The notes: generated by a model from the sequence alone, not told the origin. A stretch of 64,000 nucleotides of DNA from JAXGQE01 sp040766585 (GCA_040766585.1 JAXGQE010000004.1:124001-188000); one strand, 5' to 3'. Counted from the first letter of the stretch, positions 51,930 through 60,297 are shown. Made by a program: numbers and translations.

Positions 51930-52775
51930 ATGGCTGAGGCAAACAGAGCACAGGCAGGAAGCGCTGGACCATTGGAAAAAAGCGAGTATCGGTATGGAAC
52001 CATTAAGAAGATTGTTGGAATCATCAGCGGAAAAGGCGGCGTGGGCAAATCGGCTGTTACCGGGTTGCTGGCTGCTGCCATGGCCCACCAGGGACATGCA
52101 GTGGGCATTTTGGATGCGGATATTACCGGACCGAGTATTCCTCGGATGTTTGGGATTCATAAAAAAGCACAGACAGCCGGTCCCGTGATTCTGCCGGGGG
52201 TGTCGGTTGAAAAGATAAAGATCATGTCCATCAACCTGATGCTGGAAAATGAAGATGATCCGGTAATTTGGCGCGGACCGCTGGTGGCCGGCGCAGTGAA
52301 ACAGTTCTTCACCGATGTGGACTGGGGTGATCTGGATTACCTGTTCGTGGATCTGCCGCCGGGAACCGGTGATGTTCCACTGACAGTCATGCAGTCACTG
52401 CCCATTGACGGTGTTGTTATTGTGGCCACTCCACAGGAACTGGTGGGAATGATCGTTAAGAAGGCCATTCATATGGCGGAAATGATGCAAGTCCCGGTAC
52501 TGGGTGTTGTGGGGAATATGAGTCATGTCGTATGCCCGGACTGCAATAAGAAAATCAACCTGTTCGGAAACAGCAGCATGGATTCCATTGTTCAGGAAAC
52601 AGGGGTTAAACTATTGGGGAATCTACCTCTGCTGCCGGATCTGGCCCAATTGGGAGATGAGGGGAAAATTGAATTGGTGGATCATCTCTACCCTGATTTT
52701 TTCGAATCTACCCGCGATTCGTTTATTGAGGCCATGAATGAGTTGGATGCGAGCAAAGAAGGTGACCTTCAATGA
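51930..52775 (+). CDS. Mrp/NBP35-type Fe-S carrier ATPase
   Basis: The product has 281 residues from ATG 51930, with AGAGAGGGAG upstream. It is a deviant Walker P-loop ATPase: I-I-S-G-K-G-G-V-G-K-S near residue 34, D-A-D-I-T-G-P-S-I-P-R-M, and the cluster-binding V-C-P-D-C motif near residue 202. Such proteins carry and insert [4Fe-4S] clusters. It leads a tightly overlapping run of five genes; the ATG of the next overlaps its stop. Confidence 0.92.
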   Translation: MAEANRAQAGSAGPLEKSEYRYGTIKKIVGIISGKGGVGKSAVTGLLAAAMAHQGHAVGILDADITGPSIPRMFGIHKKAQTAGPVILPGVSVEKIKIMSINLMLENEDDPVIWRGPLVAGAVKQFFTDVDWGDLDYLFVDLPPGTGDVPLTVMQSLPIDGVVIVATPQELVGMIVKKAIHMAEMMQVPVLGVVGNMSHVVCPDCNKKINLFGNSSMDSIVQETGVKLLGNLPLLPDLAQLGDEGKIELVDHLYPDFFESTRDSFIEAMNELDASKEGDLQ

Positions 52776-53161
52776 GAATTGCTGTATCGGCTGTGGAAGG
52801 CAGTCCGGATGCAGAAATGGAGCCGCGTTTCGGTCGAGCTCCCTACTATATGATTTTTGATACTGACATAAACGAGTATGAAGCGATGGCAAACCCTGCC
52901 GTAGAGAGTGCTCACGGGGCAGGGGTTCAGGCCGCCCAGCTGATGCTGGACAGCAACATTCAAGTGGTTTTGTCCGGCCGGGTAGGTCCCAATTCCTATC
53001 AGATCCTTCATGAAGCCGGAGTGGATATCCGGGCCTGTCCCAAAGGAACGGTGAAAGAATTGGTGGACCTTTTTATGAAGGGAGAATTACCAGCCATTAC
53101 CCAGGCCGGGCCCGCACACGGCGGTACGGGCAAAGGCATGGGGCGGGGGAGGAACGGCTGA
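52772..53161 (+). CDS. NifX/NifB-domain protein, first copy
   Basis: The 129-residue protein is a dinitrogenase Fe-Mo cofactor-binding (NifX-like) domain: M-R-I-A-V-S-A, P-R-F-G-R-A-P-Y-Y near residue 25, and G-R-V-G-P-N-S-Y-Q-I-L. The C-terminus is rich in G, R and H. No nitrogenase genes are in the window, so it more likely binds another Fe-S or metal intermediate. ATG overlaps the Mrp stop (ATGA), and its own stop overlaps the next ATG. Confidence 0.87.
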   Translation: MRIAVSAVEGSPDAEMEPRFGRAPYYMIFDTDINEYEAMANPAVESAHGAGVQAAQLMLDSNIQVVLSGRVGPNSYQILHEAGVDIRACPKGTVKELVDLFMKGELPAITQAGPAHGGTGKGMGRGRNG

Positions 53162-53973
53162 TGTGGATCGGTGTTCTCAGTGGAAAAGGCGGAACCGGTA
53201 AAACTTCTGTTGCGGCCATGCTGGCCAAGGCGTGGGAGGACGCCCAGTATGTGGACTGTGACGTTGAAGAACCCAATGGATACATCTTTCTCAAACCCGA
53301 TTTGAGCCAGAGCAAAGATGTCATGTGTCCGGTGCCGCAAGTGAATACCGACCGATGTACTCTGTGCGGAATCTGCAGCGATACTTGCGAATTTAACGCC
53401 ATTGCCTGTCTAAAAGACCGGCTGCTTTTCTTCCCGGAGATCTGCCATCACTGCGGTGCTTGCGTGTTAGCCTGTCCGGAGAATGCATTGTATGAAAAAG
53501 ATCGTTCCATGGGTGTCATTGAGTGGAACCCGGAAAAGACTTTCCTGCAGGGAAAGTTGACAGTGGGAGAGCCTATCGGTATCCCCATTATCCGGGCTTT
53601 GAAAGAAGAAACAGACAAGAATCGTCCGGCTGTCTTCGATAGTTCACCGGGAGCCTCCTGTGCCGTCGTTCAAGCTCTGGATGGTGTGGATCTGGCACTG
53701 TTGGTGACAGAACCCACGCCGTTTGGTCTGCATGACCTGAAAATAGCGGTGAACCTGGTTCGGATTTTGGGGATTCCCTGCAAAGTGGTGATCAACAAGT
53801 CCACCGAGTACAGCCGCATCATTCGCCGCTTCTGCCGGGAAGAAAATCTGGAAGTTGTACTGGAGATTCCCTTTGATCTGGAAATCGCCAAGAAATATTC
53901 CACAGGGGATCTGCCTTGGGAATATGGGGAAAAACTGAAAGAAAAAGTGCTGGCCGGATTCAGCAAGGAGTGA
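53161..53973 (+). CDS. Mrp-like ATPase with two ferredoxin motifs, first copy
   Basis: The 270-residue product is a MinD-type ATPase (G-K-G-G-T-G-K-T-S near residue 9) with an inserted 2x[4Fe-4S] ferredoxin segment at about residues 60-100: C-T-L-C-G-I-C-S-D-T-C and C-H-H-C-G-A-C-V-L-A-C-P. Proteins of this type come in pairs in anaerobes, as here, and probably assemble or move a metal cluster. Its start overlaps the NifX-like stop by one base. Confidence 0.9.
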   Translation: MWIGVLSGKGGTGKTSVAAMLAKAWEDAQYVDCDVEEPNGYIFLKPDLSQSKDVMCPVPQVNTDRCTLCGICSDTCEFNAIACLKDRLLFFPEICHHCGACVLACPENALYEKDRSMGVIEWNPEKTFLQGKLTVGEPIGIPIIRALKEETDKNRPAVFDSSPGASCAVVQALDGVDLALLVTEPTPFGLHDLKIAVNLVRILGIPCKVVINKSTEYSRIIRRFCREENLEVVLEIPFDLEIAKKYSTGDLPWEYGEKLKEKVLAGFSKE

Positions 53974-53978
53974 GTCAT

Positions 53979-54845
53979 TTGAAAACACTGACTGTGATCA
54001 GCGGAAAGGGCGGTACCGGAAAAACCACCATTGTCTCCGCAATCCATGATCTGATTGATCATGCCATCACGGCCGACTGCGATGTGGATGCGCCCAATCT
54101 GCACTTGCTGCTGGAAGGAGAACCCATCCTGACGGCGGATTTTTGGGGAGCCAACGAAGCGAAGATTGATTCCAATCGTTGCATTGAATGCGGAAAGTGC
54201 CTGCAGGCCTGCCGTTTCGGAGCTATTGGAGAAGATTTCACAGTAAGCAGCCTTCTGTGCGAAGGATGCGGGGCCTGCCGGGTGGTTTGTCCGGCACATG
54301 CCGTATCCCTGGGACCGGTGGTGACGGGAACGCTCACTCTGGATCGGACCCAACGAGGCCTTTTTGCCCACGCTCTGCTGAAATGCGGGGCGGAAGGATC
54401 GGGAAAACTGGTAACGGAAGTTCGGCAGATGGGTGAAAAAAATAGGACCAATGAGGATTGGATGGTCATTGACGGGGCCCCCGGAATTGGCTGTGCCGTC
54501 ATTGCATCCATATCCGGTGCCGATATGGCTGTCATCGTCACGGAACCGACTTTGTCGGGGCTGAGTGATCTGGAACGGATCCTGGGGACCACTGCACACT
54601 TTGACGTACCCTCGGTTGTGTGCATCAACAAAGCAGACATCAATGGGGCTATGTCCGGAGAGATTGAAGATTTTTGCAAGGAGAGCAACATCCCGGTCAT
54701 CGGGAAAATTCCCTTCGACAAAGGAATTTATGACTGCCTTCAAAAAAAGCAGCCACTATCTAGCTATAACGGACCTGCAGCGGTGGAGATTCGAAAGATG
54801 TGGAGCGAAATTAAAAAAAGAATGGAAGGAGATCATGTAGGATGA
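53979..54845 (+). CDS. Mrp-like ATPase with two ferredoxin motifs, second copy
   Basis: The product has 288 residues from TTG 53979, eight bases after AAGGAG. Same architecture as its neighbour: G-K-G-G-T-G-K-T-T near residue 10, then C-I-E-C-G-K-C-L-Q-A-C and C-E-G-C-G-A-C-R-V-V-C-P. The two copies are well diverged, so a heterodimer is more likely than a recent duplication. Its end overlaps the second NifX-like gene (ATGA). Confidence 0.9.
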   Translation: MKTLTVISGKGGTGKTTIVSAIHDLIDHAITADCDVDAPNLHLLLEGEPILTADFWGANEAKIDSNRCIECGKCLQACRFGAIGEDFTVSSLLCEGCGACRVVCPAHAVSLGPVVTGTLTLDRTQRGLFAHALLKCGAEGSGKLVTEVRQMGEKNRTNEDWMVIDGAPGIGCAVIASISGADMAVIVTEPTLSGLSDLERILGTTAHFDVPSVVCINKADINGAMSGEIEDFCKESNIPVIGKIPFDKGIYDCLQKKQPLSSYNGPAAVEIRKMWSEIKKRMEGDHVG

Positions 54846-55171
54846 AAATAGCGATGCCTGTGGACGGAGGGAAAATATCTCAGCACTTTGGCCACTGCGA
54901 AAGCTTCGTAGTGTATGAAATTGAAGAAAACCGGGTAAAAAACAAGACTGTCATAGCCAACCCGGGGCATGCTCCGGGGGTTCTCCCTCAACTGCTCATC
55001 GATCACGGGGTCTCCTGCCTGATTGCCGGAGGAATCGGGAGCAATGCGCAGCGATTGTTTAAAGACGCTGGAGTTACCCCCATGGCCGGAGCTTCGGGAG
55101 ATACGGATCAAGTGATCCAGGAGTATCTGGATGGGAAATTGGAAATTGGCGAGAACAGCTGCGATCATTAG
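54842..55171 (+). CDS. NifX/NifB-domain protein, second copy
   Basis: The 109-residue protein starts K-I-A-M-P-V-D-G-G-K-I-S-Q-H-F-G-H-C-E-S, the NifX-like family signature, and has V-S-C-L-I-A-G-G-I-G-S-N-A near residue 58. It is only modestly similar to the copy at 52772. Cofactor handling together with the paired ATPases is inferred. It is the last gene; the terminator stem begins inside its 3' end. Confidence 0.88.
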   Translation: MKIAMPVDGGKISQHFGHCESFVVYEIEENRVKNKTVIANPGHAPGVLPQLLIDHGVSCLIAGGIGSNAQRLFKDAGVTPMAGASGDTDQVIQEYLDGKLEIGENSCDH

Positions 55172-55190
55172 GAGAGCAGCTGTTCTCCTT
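55151..55190 (+). terminator. Terminator of the Mrp/NifX operon
   Basis: GAGAACAGCTG at 55151 and CAGCTGTTCTC at 55177-55187, then CTTTT. The upstream arm overlaps the last codons of the NifX-like gene. Confidence 0.85.
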
Positions 55191-55260
55191 TTCATACCGA
55201 AATCACCAAGATTGGCAGGATTTTTCTGAGAAAGGTTGAATCAAGAAACTGAAAACCGGA

Positions 55261-55404
55261 TAACCATTCTCCGAGTCTGCAGTCCTACGGGATCTCCTAT
55301 GGATGCAGACCGATAGGTTTCTCTGGAAACGGCGAAGCCTCCCACTTGGAAAGGAGTTGATGCATCATTATTGGGGGTCTCTTTCTGTGGGAAAGGGATT
55401 TTTT
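55261..55404 (+). promoter_or_regulatory. Candidate molybdenum-cofactor riboswitch with terminator
   Basis: A structured leader: CTCCGA (55269), stem GTCTGCA/TGCAGAC (55275-55281 with 55304-55310), CCGA, hairpin GTTTC-TCTG-GAAAC (55317-55330), then GGCGAAGCCTCCC. This order resembles the Moco RNA motif as I remember it (conserved CTCCGAG, a GNRA-like stem, and CGAAnCCTCCC). An intrinsic terminator follows (TCTCTTTC, loop, GAAAGGGA, six T; 55378-55404). The genes behind encode molybdopterin-related proteins and MobB, which fits. Class assignment is by eye only. Confidence 0.5.
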
Positions 55405-55440
55405 CATTGGAAACTTACTTTTATGAAGGATGGTGCAGAT

Positions 55441-56520
55441 ATGAGAATGCGAAAGTCCTTTTTGGCTGTGACTGTGCTGCTGATCCTGATGATGGTTCTG
55501 GCCGGCTGCAGCAGCCCGGAGCCTACCGAAGAAGCAGAAAAAATCGTGATTCGTCAGGTAGGAATGGATGATCAGGAAATCACGGTGGAGCAATTGAAAG
55601 AATACGAAGCGGTTGAAGAAGATGTGGAATCGGTCAACTCCAGCGGAGAAGTGACCCCCTACAGCGTAAAGGGAGCGCTTCTTTCGGATGTGCTGGCGGA
55701 TATGGAGATTGTCCAGGGAGAATTGGATGCGATCCGTCTGATTGCCGGTGACGGATACTCCATTGAAGTTAACAATGAGGTTCTGATGAGCCGGGACATT
55801 ATTCTGGCCTATGAGATCGATGGGGAGCCCCTGTTGGAAGATACTCGCCCCATCCGAATCATCATTCCGGAAGAAAGAGCCATGTACTGGGTCAGAAATC
55901 TGGTTACCATTGAAATTGTTCAATTGGAAGCTTCGGTCCCGGTTACGGAAGTAACCATTATTGAAACGGCTGTACAAGGATTGGCGGAAAATGACTACCT
56001 GCTGGATGGTGAAACTCAAAAGGGAGTGAAAACTACCGATCTAGCTGTCTGGGATGGGGATACGGATCCGCGAGTGCACTTGCTGTCCGTGGACGATCTG
56101 GAAAAGTTTGAGACCTGGGAGAACTTCAGCAAGGGTCTAATCCTTTGGACAGGCAGTGAAGCACCCGCTTTTGTATCAGAAGATCTCCCGCTGGGTATGC
56201 ATGTGAAAGAGATCTACTGGTTTACCGTGGAACACCAGGGATATCTATCTGCAGTTCGTGCGGATGAGAAACTGGATGAAAAGATGGTGGGTGAACAAAG
56301 CGGTGTTTCTTTGCAGGAGGCTCTCAGTGCCATGGGCTTCAGAGATAATGCCGGAATCCGCCTGGTTGCGGCCGATGGCTACTCCGTGGAAATTGCAGCA
56401 GGGGATATCGAGAAGGGAATTCTGTATGTGGATGATGAAGGCAGAGCGTGCACTGCATTTTCCGATCTGGCTAAAAACACCAGTGTCAAAGACCTGATGA
56501 AGATCGAAGTTGTAGAATAA
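55441..56520 (+). CDS. Lipoprotein with two molybdopterin-oxidoreductase-like domains
   Basis: The product has 359 residues; ATG 55441 is chosen because a lipoprotein signal (lipobox L-A-G-C at residues 19-22) follows directly, although the frame is open through the leader. Two repeats resemble the sulphite-oxidase (PF00174) fold: about residues 35-165 (A-G-D-G-Y-S-I-E, I-L-A-Y-E-I-D-G-E-P-L, R-N-L-V-T-I-E-I) and 240-359 (A-A-D-G-Y-S-V-E). The cofactor-ligating Cys is missing, so it may bind a pterin without being an enzyme. First gene of the operon. Confidence 0.7.
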   Translation: MRMRKSFLAVTVLLILMMVLAGCSSPEPTEEAEKIVIRQVGMDDQEITVEQLKEYEAVEEDVESVNSSGEVTPYSVKGALLSDVLADMEIVQGELDAIRLIAGDGYSIEVNNEVLMSRDIILAYEIDGEPLLEDTRPIRIIIPEERAMYWVRNLVTIEIVQLEASVPVTEVTIIETAVQGLAENDYLLDGETQKGVKTTDLAVWDGDTDPRVHLLSVDDLEKFETWENFSKGLILWTGSEAPAFVSEDLPLGMHVKEIYWFTVEHQGYLSAVRADEKLDEKMVGEQSGVSLQEALSAMGFRDNAGIRLVAADGYSVEIAAGDIEKGILYVDDEGRACTAFSDLAKNTSVKDLMKIEVVE

Positions 56521-56538
56521 AAAAATGGAGGGATTACG

Positions 56539-57009
56539 ATGAAAAAAGCATTACTATCGGTTTTACTGATTGCGGTTCTGTTGATGGCAGCGGCTTGTTC
56601 GCAGCCGGCTCCTGAAGAAGCCAAGTGGACCATTACCATTGAAGCTGCAGATGGGGAAACTTATGAATTCACCGATCTGGATGCTGCGGATCTGACATCC
56701 GTAGTTGTCGAAACCAATCGGACGGACAAAGAAGGCAATCCGCTGGATCAGTCCTGGACGGGCCTTCCTCTGAAAGCAGTGCTTGAATCGGTAGGTATTA
56801 CCGAGTATGAAAGCTGTACCATCGAAGCGTCTGACGGATACAGCAAAGACTATCCGAAAGAAGTGGTCGACAACGAAGAAACCATCATGGCCTGGCTGCT
56901 GGACGGAGAAGAAATGGACGAAGAAGCCGGCGGACCGGTTCAGATGATTCCCAAAGGCCAAGCCAATAATATGTTTATTAAGAACCTGGCCAAAGTCATC
57001 GTAAAATAG
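56539..57009 (+). CDS. Small lipoprotein with a molybdopterin-oxidoreductase-like domain
   Basis: The 156-residue product starts at ATG 56539 after GGAGGG. Lipobox A-A-A-C at residues 17-20. A single PF00174-like domain follows (G-L-P-L-K-A-V-L-E-S-V-G, A-S-D-G-Y-S-K-D-Y, A-W-L-L-D-G-E-E-M, I-K-N-L-A-K-V-I). As in its neighbour no Cys sits at the cofactor position. Extracellular, membrane-tethered. It may be the substrate-binding partner of the ECF transporter. Confidence 0.7.
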   Translation: MKKALLSVLLIAVLLMAAACSQPAPEEAKWTITIEAADGETYEFTDLDAADLTSVVVETNRTDKEGNPLDQSWTGLPLKAVLESVGITEYESCTIEASDGYSKDYPKEVVDNEETIMAWLLDGEEMDEEAGGPVQMIPKGQANNMFIKNLAKVIVK

Positions 57010-57027
57010 AAAGAGCAGGTGGATTCA

Positions 57028-57597
57028 ATGAACCGGTTTCTGTCGCGTTTTACCATGTTTGACCTGGTGGTCCTGGCACTGATGGCTTGTCTGGGGATTG
57101 CCTCCAAACCCATCATTGTGCCGCTGACCCATATCATTACGGGGCCGCTGTACATACCCGGCGGTGTCATTGCCGGAGGGTTCTATATGATGTGGATTGT
57201 CCTGGGGGCCGGGCTGGTGAAAAAGATAGGATCCGGCACATTGGTGGCTGCTGTACAGGCGATTATGGTCATGGCATTGGGAATTTACGGGACCCACGGT
57301 TTAATGAGTCTTTTTACCTACCTTCTGCCGGGTATGGCGGTGGACGCGGTTTTGGCTGCTACCGGGAAAAAGGGAAACCTGGCTGTATTCTGTTTTGCTG
57401 CCGGGATGGCCGCCAATACCAGCGGGGTGTTTCTGGTCAATGTGGTATTCTTCAGACTGCCCTGGATTCCGCTGCTTTTAAGTCTCTCCAGTGCGGCCCT
57501 TTCTGGTGGCTTGGGCGGGCTGGTGGCCTACACGGTTATCCGCCAAGTGGAAAAAAGCAGCCTGAAAAACATCCTGATGAGAGGAGATGCGTCATGA
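57028..57597 (+). CDS. ECF transporter S component
   Basis: The 189-residue product starts at ATG 57028 (GTG 57019 possible). It has five or six membrane segments, with the typical start F-D-L-V-V-L-A-L-M-A-C-L-G-I-A and I-I-T-G-P-L-Y-I-P-G-G-V. S components bind the vitamin or cofactor and dock on the EcfT/EcfA module, which is encoded four genes downstream. The particular ligand is not known; it is near ThiW/HmpT-type S components in look. The ATGA at its end couples it to the next gene. Confidence 0.82.
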   Translation: MNRFLSRFTMFDLVVLALMACLGIASKPIIVPLTHIITGPLYIPGGVIAGGFYMMWIVLGAGLVKKIGSGTLVAAVQAIMVMALGIYGTHGLMSLFTYLLPGMAVDAVLAATGKKGNLAVFCFAAGMAANTSGVFLVNVVFFRLPWIPLLLSLSSAALSGGLGGLVAYTVIRQVEKSSLKNILMRGDAS

Positions 57598-59087
57598 AGG
57601 TTATTTGGAATCAGCGAATATGGGGGCTGATCGTCGTCCTGGCCATGATTTTTTGCGGTGCCGGTTGCAGCAATTCAACGATCGCGGATGGTTATGTGCC
57701 TCCTTTGGAGATAACCGGTGATGTCAGCCAGCCTCTGATCATCAGGGATGTATCTGATTTGGAATGGACGGAATTTCGAAAAGGGGAAGCCTCGTTTCAG
57801 GGGCTTCCTCTGCAAGATCTCATCGCGGCTGTGGAGCCCGTATCCGATCAGTATGATGTGTATCTGACTGCCCCTGACGGACTCGCGGCGAAACTAAACG
57901 GTAGCGGACTGGACAGCAGCTATATCGTACTCAGTAATGAAAATGGATGGGAAGCCATTCACTTGTATCATCCACCCAGTGCAGCTGTAAAACACATGGG
58001 ACGCATTGTGGTGGTGTGCAAAACGGATCGTCTGGACCAAACTGTCAATATTGTAAAAGAGGATTCCAATTTGATTCAATTATCTCCGGGGAAAATGTTT
58101 GCGGATGGACTGCAGGAAATTCCCATCGCCGAAGGGACTTCGGAACAGGAAGTGGATGGGAAGAAATATGGGGTTTCGGTGTATACTCGCCGACTGGGTG
58201 TACCGGTCCGCGATATACCAAGACTGAAAGATGTTGACAATTATCTGGTGGTGGGAAAGGAAGGCAAAGTGGTTCAAGGCACTGCGGATGCATTTATTCA
58301 ATGGCAGGGGAGCCAATTGCGCTATGTGTCTGCCAACGGTCGAATCACAGTGGATAATCTGGCCGGAATATTTATCAATCCGCCGAAAAACGCCATCACC
58401 GATTTGTATAGTATCACCAATCAGGCGCTGGATCAGTCCCAAAAGGTCCTGATTATTTTGCTGGACGGGTTCGGCTATCATCAGTATGTTTATGCCAAAG
58501 AAAACGGGTTTGCTCCGTATCTGTCTTCTCTGCCAGATGCTGTACCAGCGTTGGCGTCATACCAGCCGGTAACCAATGCCGGCATGGCGGCCATGCTGAC
58601 GGGGCAGTGGCCCAATGTCAATGGCGTGTTTTCACGAAAGCAGAGAGAAATGAAAGTTCCGACCCTATTTGCGTATGCAATGGAGAAGGATAAAGATGCA
58701 CTGCTGTTAGAGGGACCTATCGGTATTCTGAAAACCGAGATTGAACCGACTCTGCATCTGGATGATAACCTGAGCGGAGACTCGGACGACGAGATCTTGG
58801 CCTCTGCCCTGGACAAGATCGGAGATGGCCCGGACCTTCTCATGGTGCATTTTCACAGTATTGATGATGCCGGTCATGACAGCGGCGACCTGCATCCGAC
58901 CACCATGGAAACCATCCGGCGAAATGATCAGTATGTCAGAGCACTGGTGGAAGAATGGGATGGCAAAGTGATCATTCTGGCGGATCACGGCATGCATGCT
59001 GAAACCATCGGAGGAGCTCACGGGGTTTTTCGATATGAAGATATGCTGGTGCCGCTGATCATAACGGAAGGGGGAAATACACCATGA
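57594..59087 (+). CDS. Secreted alkaline-phosphatase-superfamily protein with N-terminal PF00174-like domain
   Basis: The 497-residue product has a lipoprotein signal (lipobox G-A-G-C near residue 24). Residues about 40-145 resemble the molybdopterin-oxidoreductase fold (Q-G-L-P-L-Q-D-L-I-A-A-V). Residues about 280-497 form an alkaline-phosphatase-superfamily domain (L-I-I-L-L-D-G-F-G-Y, T-N-A-G-M-A-A-M-L-T-G as nucleophile loop, D-D-A-G-H-D-S-G, L-A-D-H-G-M-H). It probably removes a phosphate or nucleotide group outside the cell. This fusion suggests that its substrate is a phosphorylated pterin. Confidence 0.72.
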   Translation: MKVIWNQRIWGLIVVLAMIFCGAGCSNSTIADGYVPPLEITGDVSQPLIIRDVSDLEWTEFRKGEASFQGLPLQDLIAAVEPVSDQYDVYLTAPDGLAAKLNGSGLDSSYIVLSNENGWEAIHLYHPPSAAVKHMGRIVVVCKTDRLDQTVNIVKEDSNLIQLSPGKMFADGLQEIPIAEGTSEQEVDGKKYGVSVYTRRLGVPVRDIPRLKDVDNYLVVGKEGKVVQGTADAFIQWQGSQLRYVSANGRITVDNLAGIFINPPKNAITDLYSITNQALDQSQKVLIILLDGFGYHQYVYAKENGFAPYLSSLPDAVPALASYQPVTNAGMAAMLTGQWPNVNGVFSRKQREMKVPTLFAYAMEKDKDALLLEGPIGILKTEIEPTLHLDDNLSGDSDDEILASALDKIGDGPDLLMVHFHSIDDAGHDSGDLHPTTMETIRRNDQYVRALVEEWDGKVIILADHGMHAETIGGAHGVFRYEDMLVPLIITEGGNTP

Positions 59088-59590
59088 AAAAGATTGGTAT
59101 CATCGTTTTTATACTGCTGGTAGCCGTGGGAGTTACCGCCTGGCTGAACAGCGGCGATCTGGAGGAGAAAAAACGCAGTCAGGAAGACGCCGTGCTTCTT
59201 TTGGTCCAGGGTGAAAATGAAACAGAAATTCAATTCGAAGATATTCTGGCCTTGCCGCAAAATGAATTTGATGCGGTTTTGCGAAGCAGCGGCAAAGCTC
59301 CGGTGGATACTTCGTACAAAGGAGTCCAGCTGAAAGACATTCTGACAGCAGCCGGGATGAATGTAGCGGAGATATCTGCTGTTACCACCATCGCAGTGGA
59401 CGGGTATACCGTGGCGCTGACCGGGGAAGAGATCCGGGTAGACGACAACGTGTATGTGGTATACGAACGGGATCAGGAAGATCTGGGAACCCGGGAATCC
59501 GGCGGAAGCGGGCCGTATCAGCTGGTGATCCGTCTGGACGAATTTGGCCAGCGGTGGAATAAGTATCTGATGAGGATTGAAGTAGAGTGA
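59084..59590 (+). CDS. Membrane-anchored protein with a molybdopterin-oxidoreductase-like domain
   Basis: The product has 168 residues; ATG overlaps the previous stop (ATGA). A hydrophobic segment at residues 4-22 anchors it. The rest is one PF00174-like domain: G-V-Q-L-K-D-I-L-T-A-A-G-M, V-D-G-Y-T-V-A-L, Y-V-V-Y-E-R-D and a C-terminal L-M-R-I-E-V. It lacks the cofactor Cys. Fourth protein of this fold in the operon. Stop overlaps the EcfA1 start. Confidence 0.7.
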   Translation: MKKIGIIVFILLVAVGVTAWLNSGDLEEKKRSQEDAVLLLVQGENETEIQFEDILALPQNEFDAVLRSSGKAPVDTSYKGVQLKDILTAAGMNVAEISAVTTIAVDGYTVALTGEEIRVDDNVYVVYERDQEDLGTRESGGSGPYQLVIRLDEFGQRWNKYLMRIEVE

Positions 59591-60297
59591 CGATTCCCGT
59601 AGAAGTATCGAATCTTTCATTTTCCTATGAAAAAGACGGACGGCAGATCCTCAAAAATATATCACTGACTGTCCATCGCGGTGAAGTACTGGCCGTGGTG
59701 GGGTTAAGTGGAATCGGAAAATCCACGCTGTGCTACTGCATCAGCGGGATTATTCCTCACGTCTACAACGGCCATCTTACCGGACAGGTATTGATCCAGG
59801 GGGAAGATACCCGGAAACTAACTCTCCCCCAAATCGCGACCCGCCTGGGGGTGGTTTTTCAAAATCCCGATAATCAGCTATTTTCTCCTACTGTAGAAGA
59901 TGAAGTGGCTTTTGGACCGGAAAATCTTTGCCTGCCTCAAGTGGAGATCCGGCAGCGAGTGGATGAAGCGCTGTCTCTTGCGGGAATTCAGCATCTGCGC
60001 TATGCGTCCCCCCACCGTCTGTCGGGAGGTCAGAAGCAGCTGGTGGCATTGGCTTCAGTTCTGAGCCTGAATCCCCAGATACTGATCTTTGATGAGGCCA
60101 TGTCCCAGTTGGATGAACAAGGAAAGAAAAGTGTCAACGACCTGATTCTGAAACTCAAAGAAGAGAAGCGGACCATTTTGATGGTTGAGCATGACCTGTC
60201 CAATCTGAGTGCGGCCGACCGGGTGCTTTTGCTGCAGGATGGGATGATTACAGACTGCACCGGTAGTGCGAGCCCCTTCGAGGAGGTGTCGATTTGA
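59587..60297 (+). CDS. ECF transporter ATPase, A1-type
   Basis: The product has 236 residues from GTG 59587 overlapping the previous stop. Walker A V-G-L-S-G-I-G-K-S-T near residue 37, Q-loop F-Q-N-P-D-N-Q-L-F-S, signature L-S-G-G-Q-K-Q near residue 144 and Walker B I-L-I-F-D-E-A-M. The E-to-A change pattern (F-D-E-A rather than L-D-E-P) is common in CbiO/EcfA proteins. It forms the heterodimeric motor with the next protein. Confidence 0.9.
   Translation: MTIPVEVSNLSFSYEKDGRQILKNISLTVHRGEVLAVVGLSGIGKSTLCYCISGIIPHVYNGHLTGQVLIQGEDTRKLTLPQIATRLGVVFQNPDNQLFSPTVEDEVAFGPENLCLPQVEIRQRVDEALSLAGIQHLRYASPHRLSGGQKQLVALASVLSLNPQILIFDEAMSQLDEQGKKSVNDLILKLKEEKRTILMVEHDLSNLSAADRVLLLQDGMITDCTGSASPFEEVSI

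Noticed and set aside
52772..55171. Nitrogen fixation cluster
   Set aside because: NifX-like domains are present, but there is no nifHDK, nifEN or nifB radical SAM gene in the window.
55303..55440. Longer N-terminus of the first molybdopterin-like lipoprotein, from ATG 55360
   Set aside because: It would place 27 residues before a clear lipoprotein signal and translate through a terminator hairpin of the leader.
57087..57593. Upstream part of the frame leading into the phosphatase gene
   Set aside because: It overlaps the ECF S component in another frame; the signal peptide starts at ATG 57594, which overlaps the S component stop.
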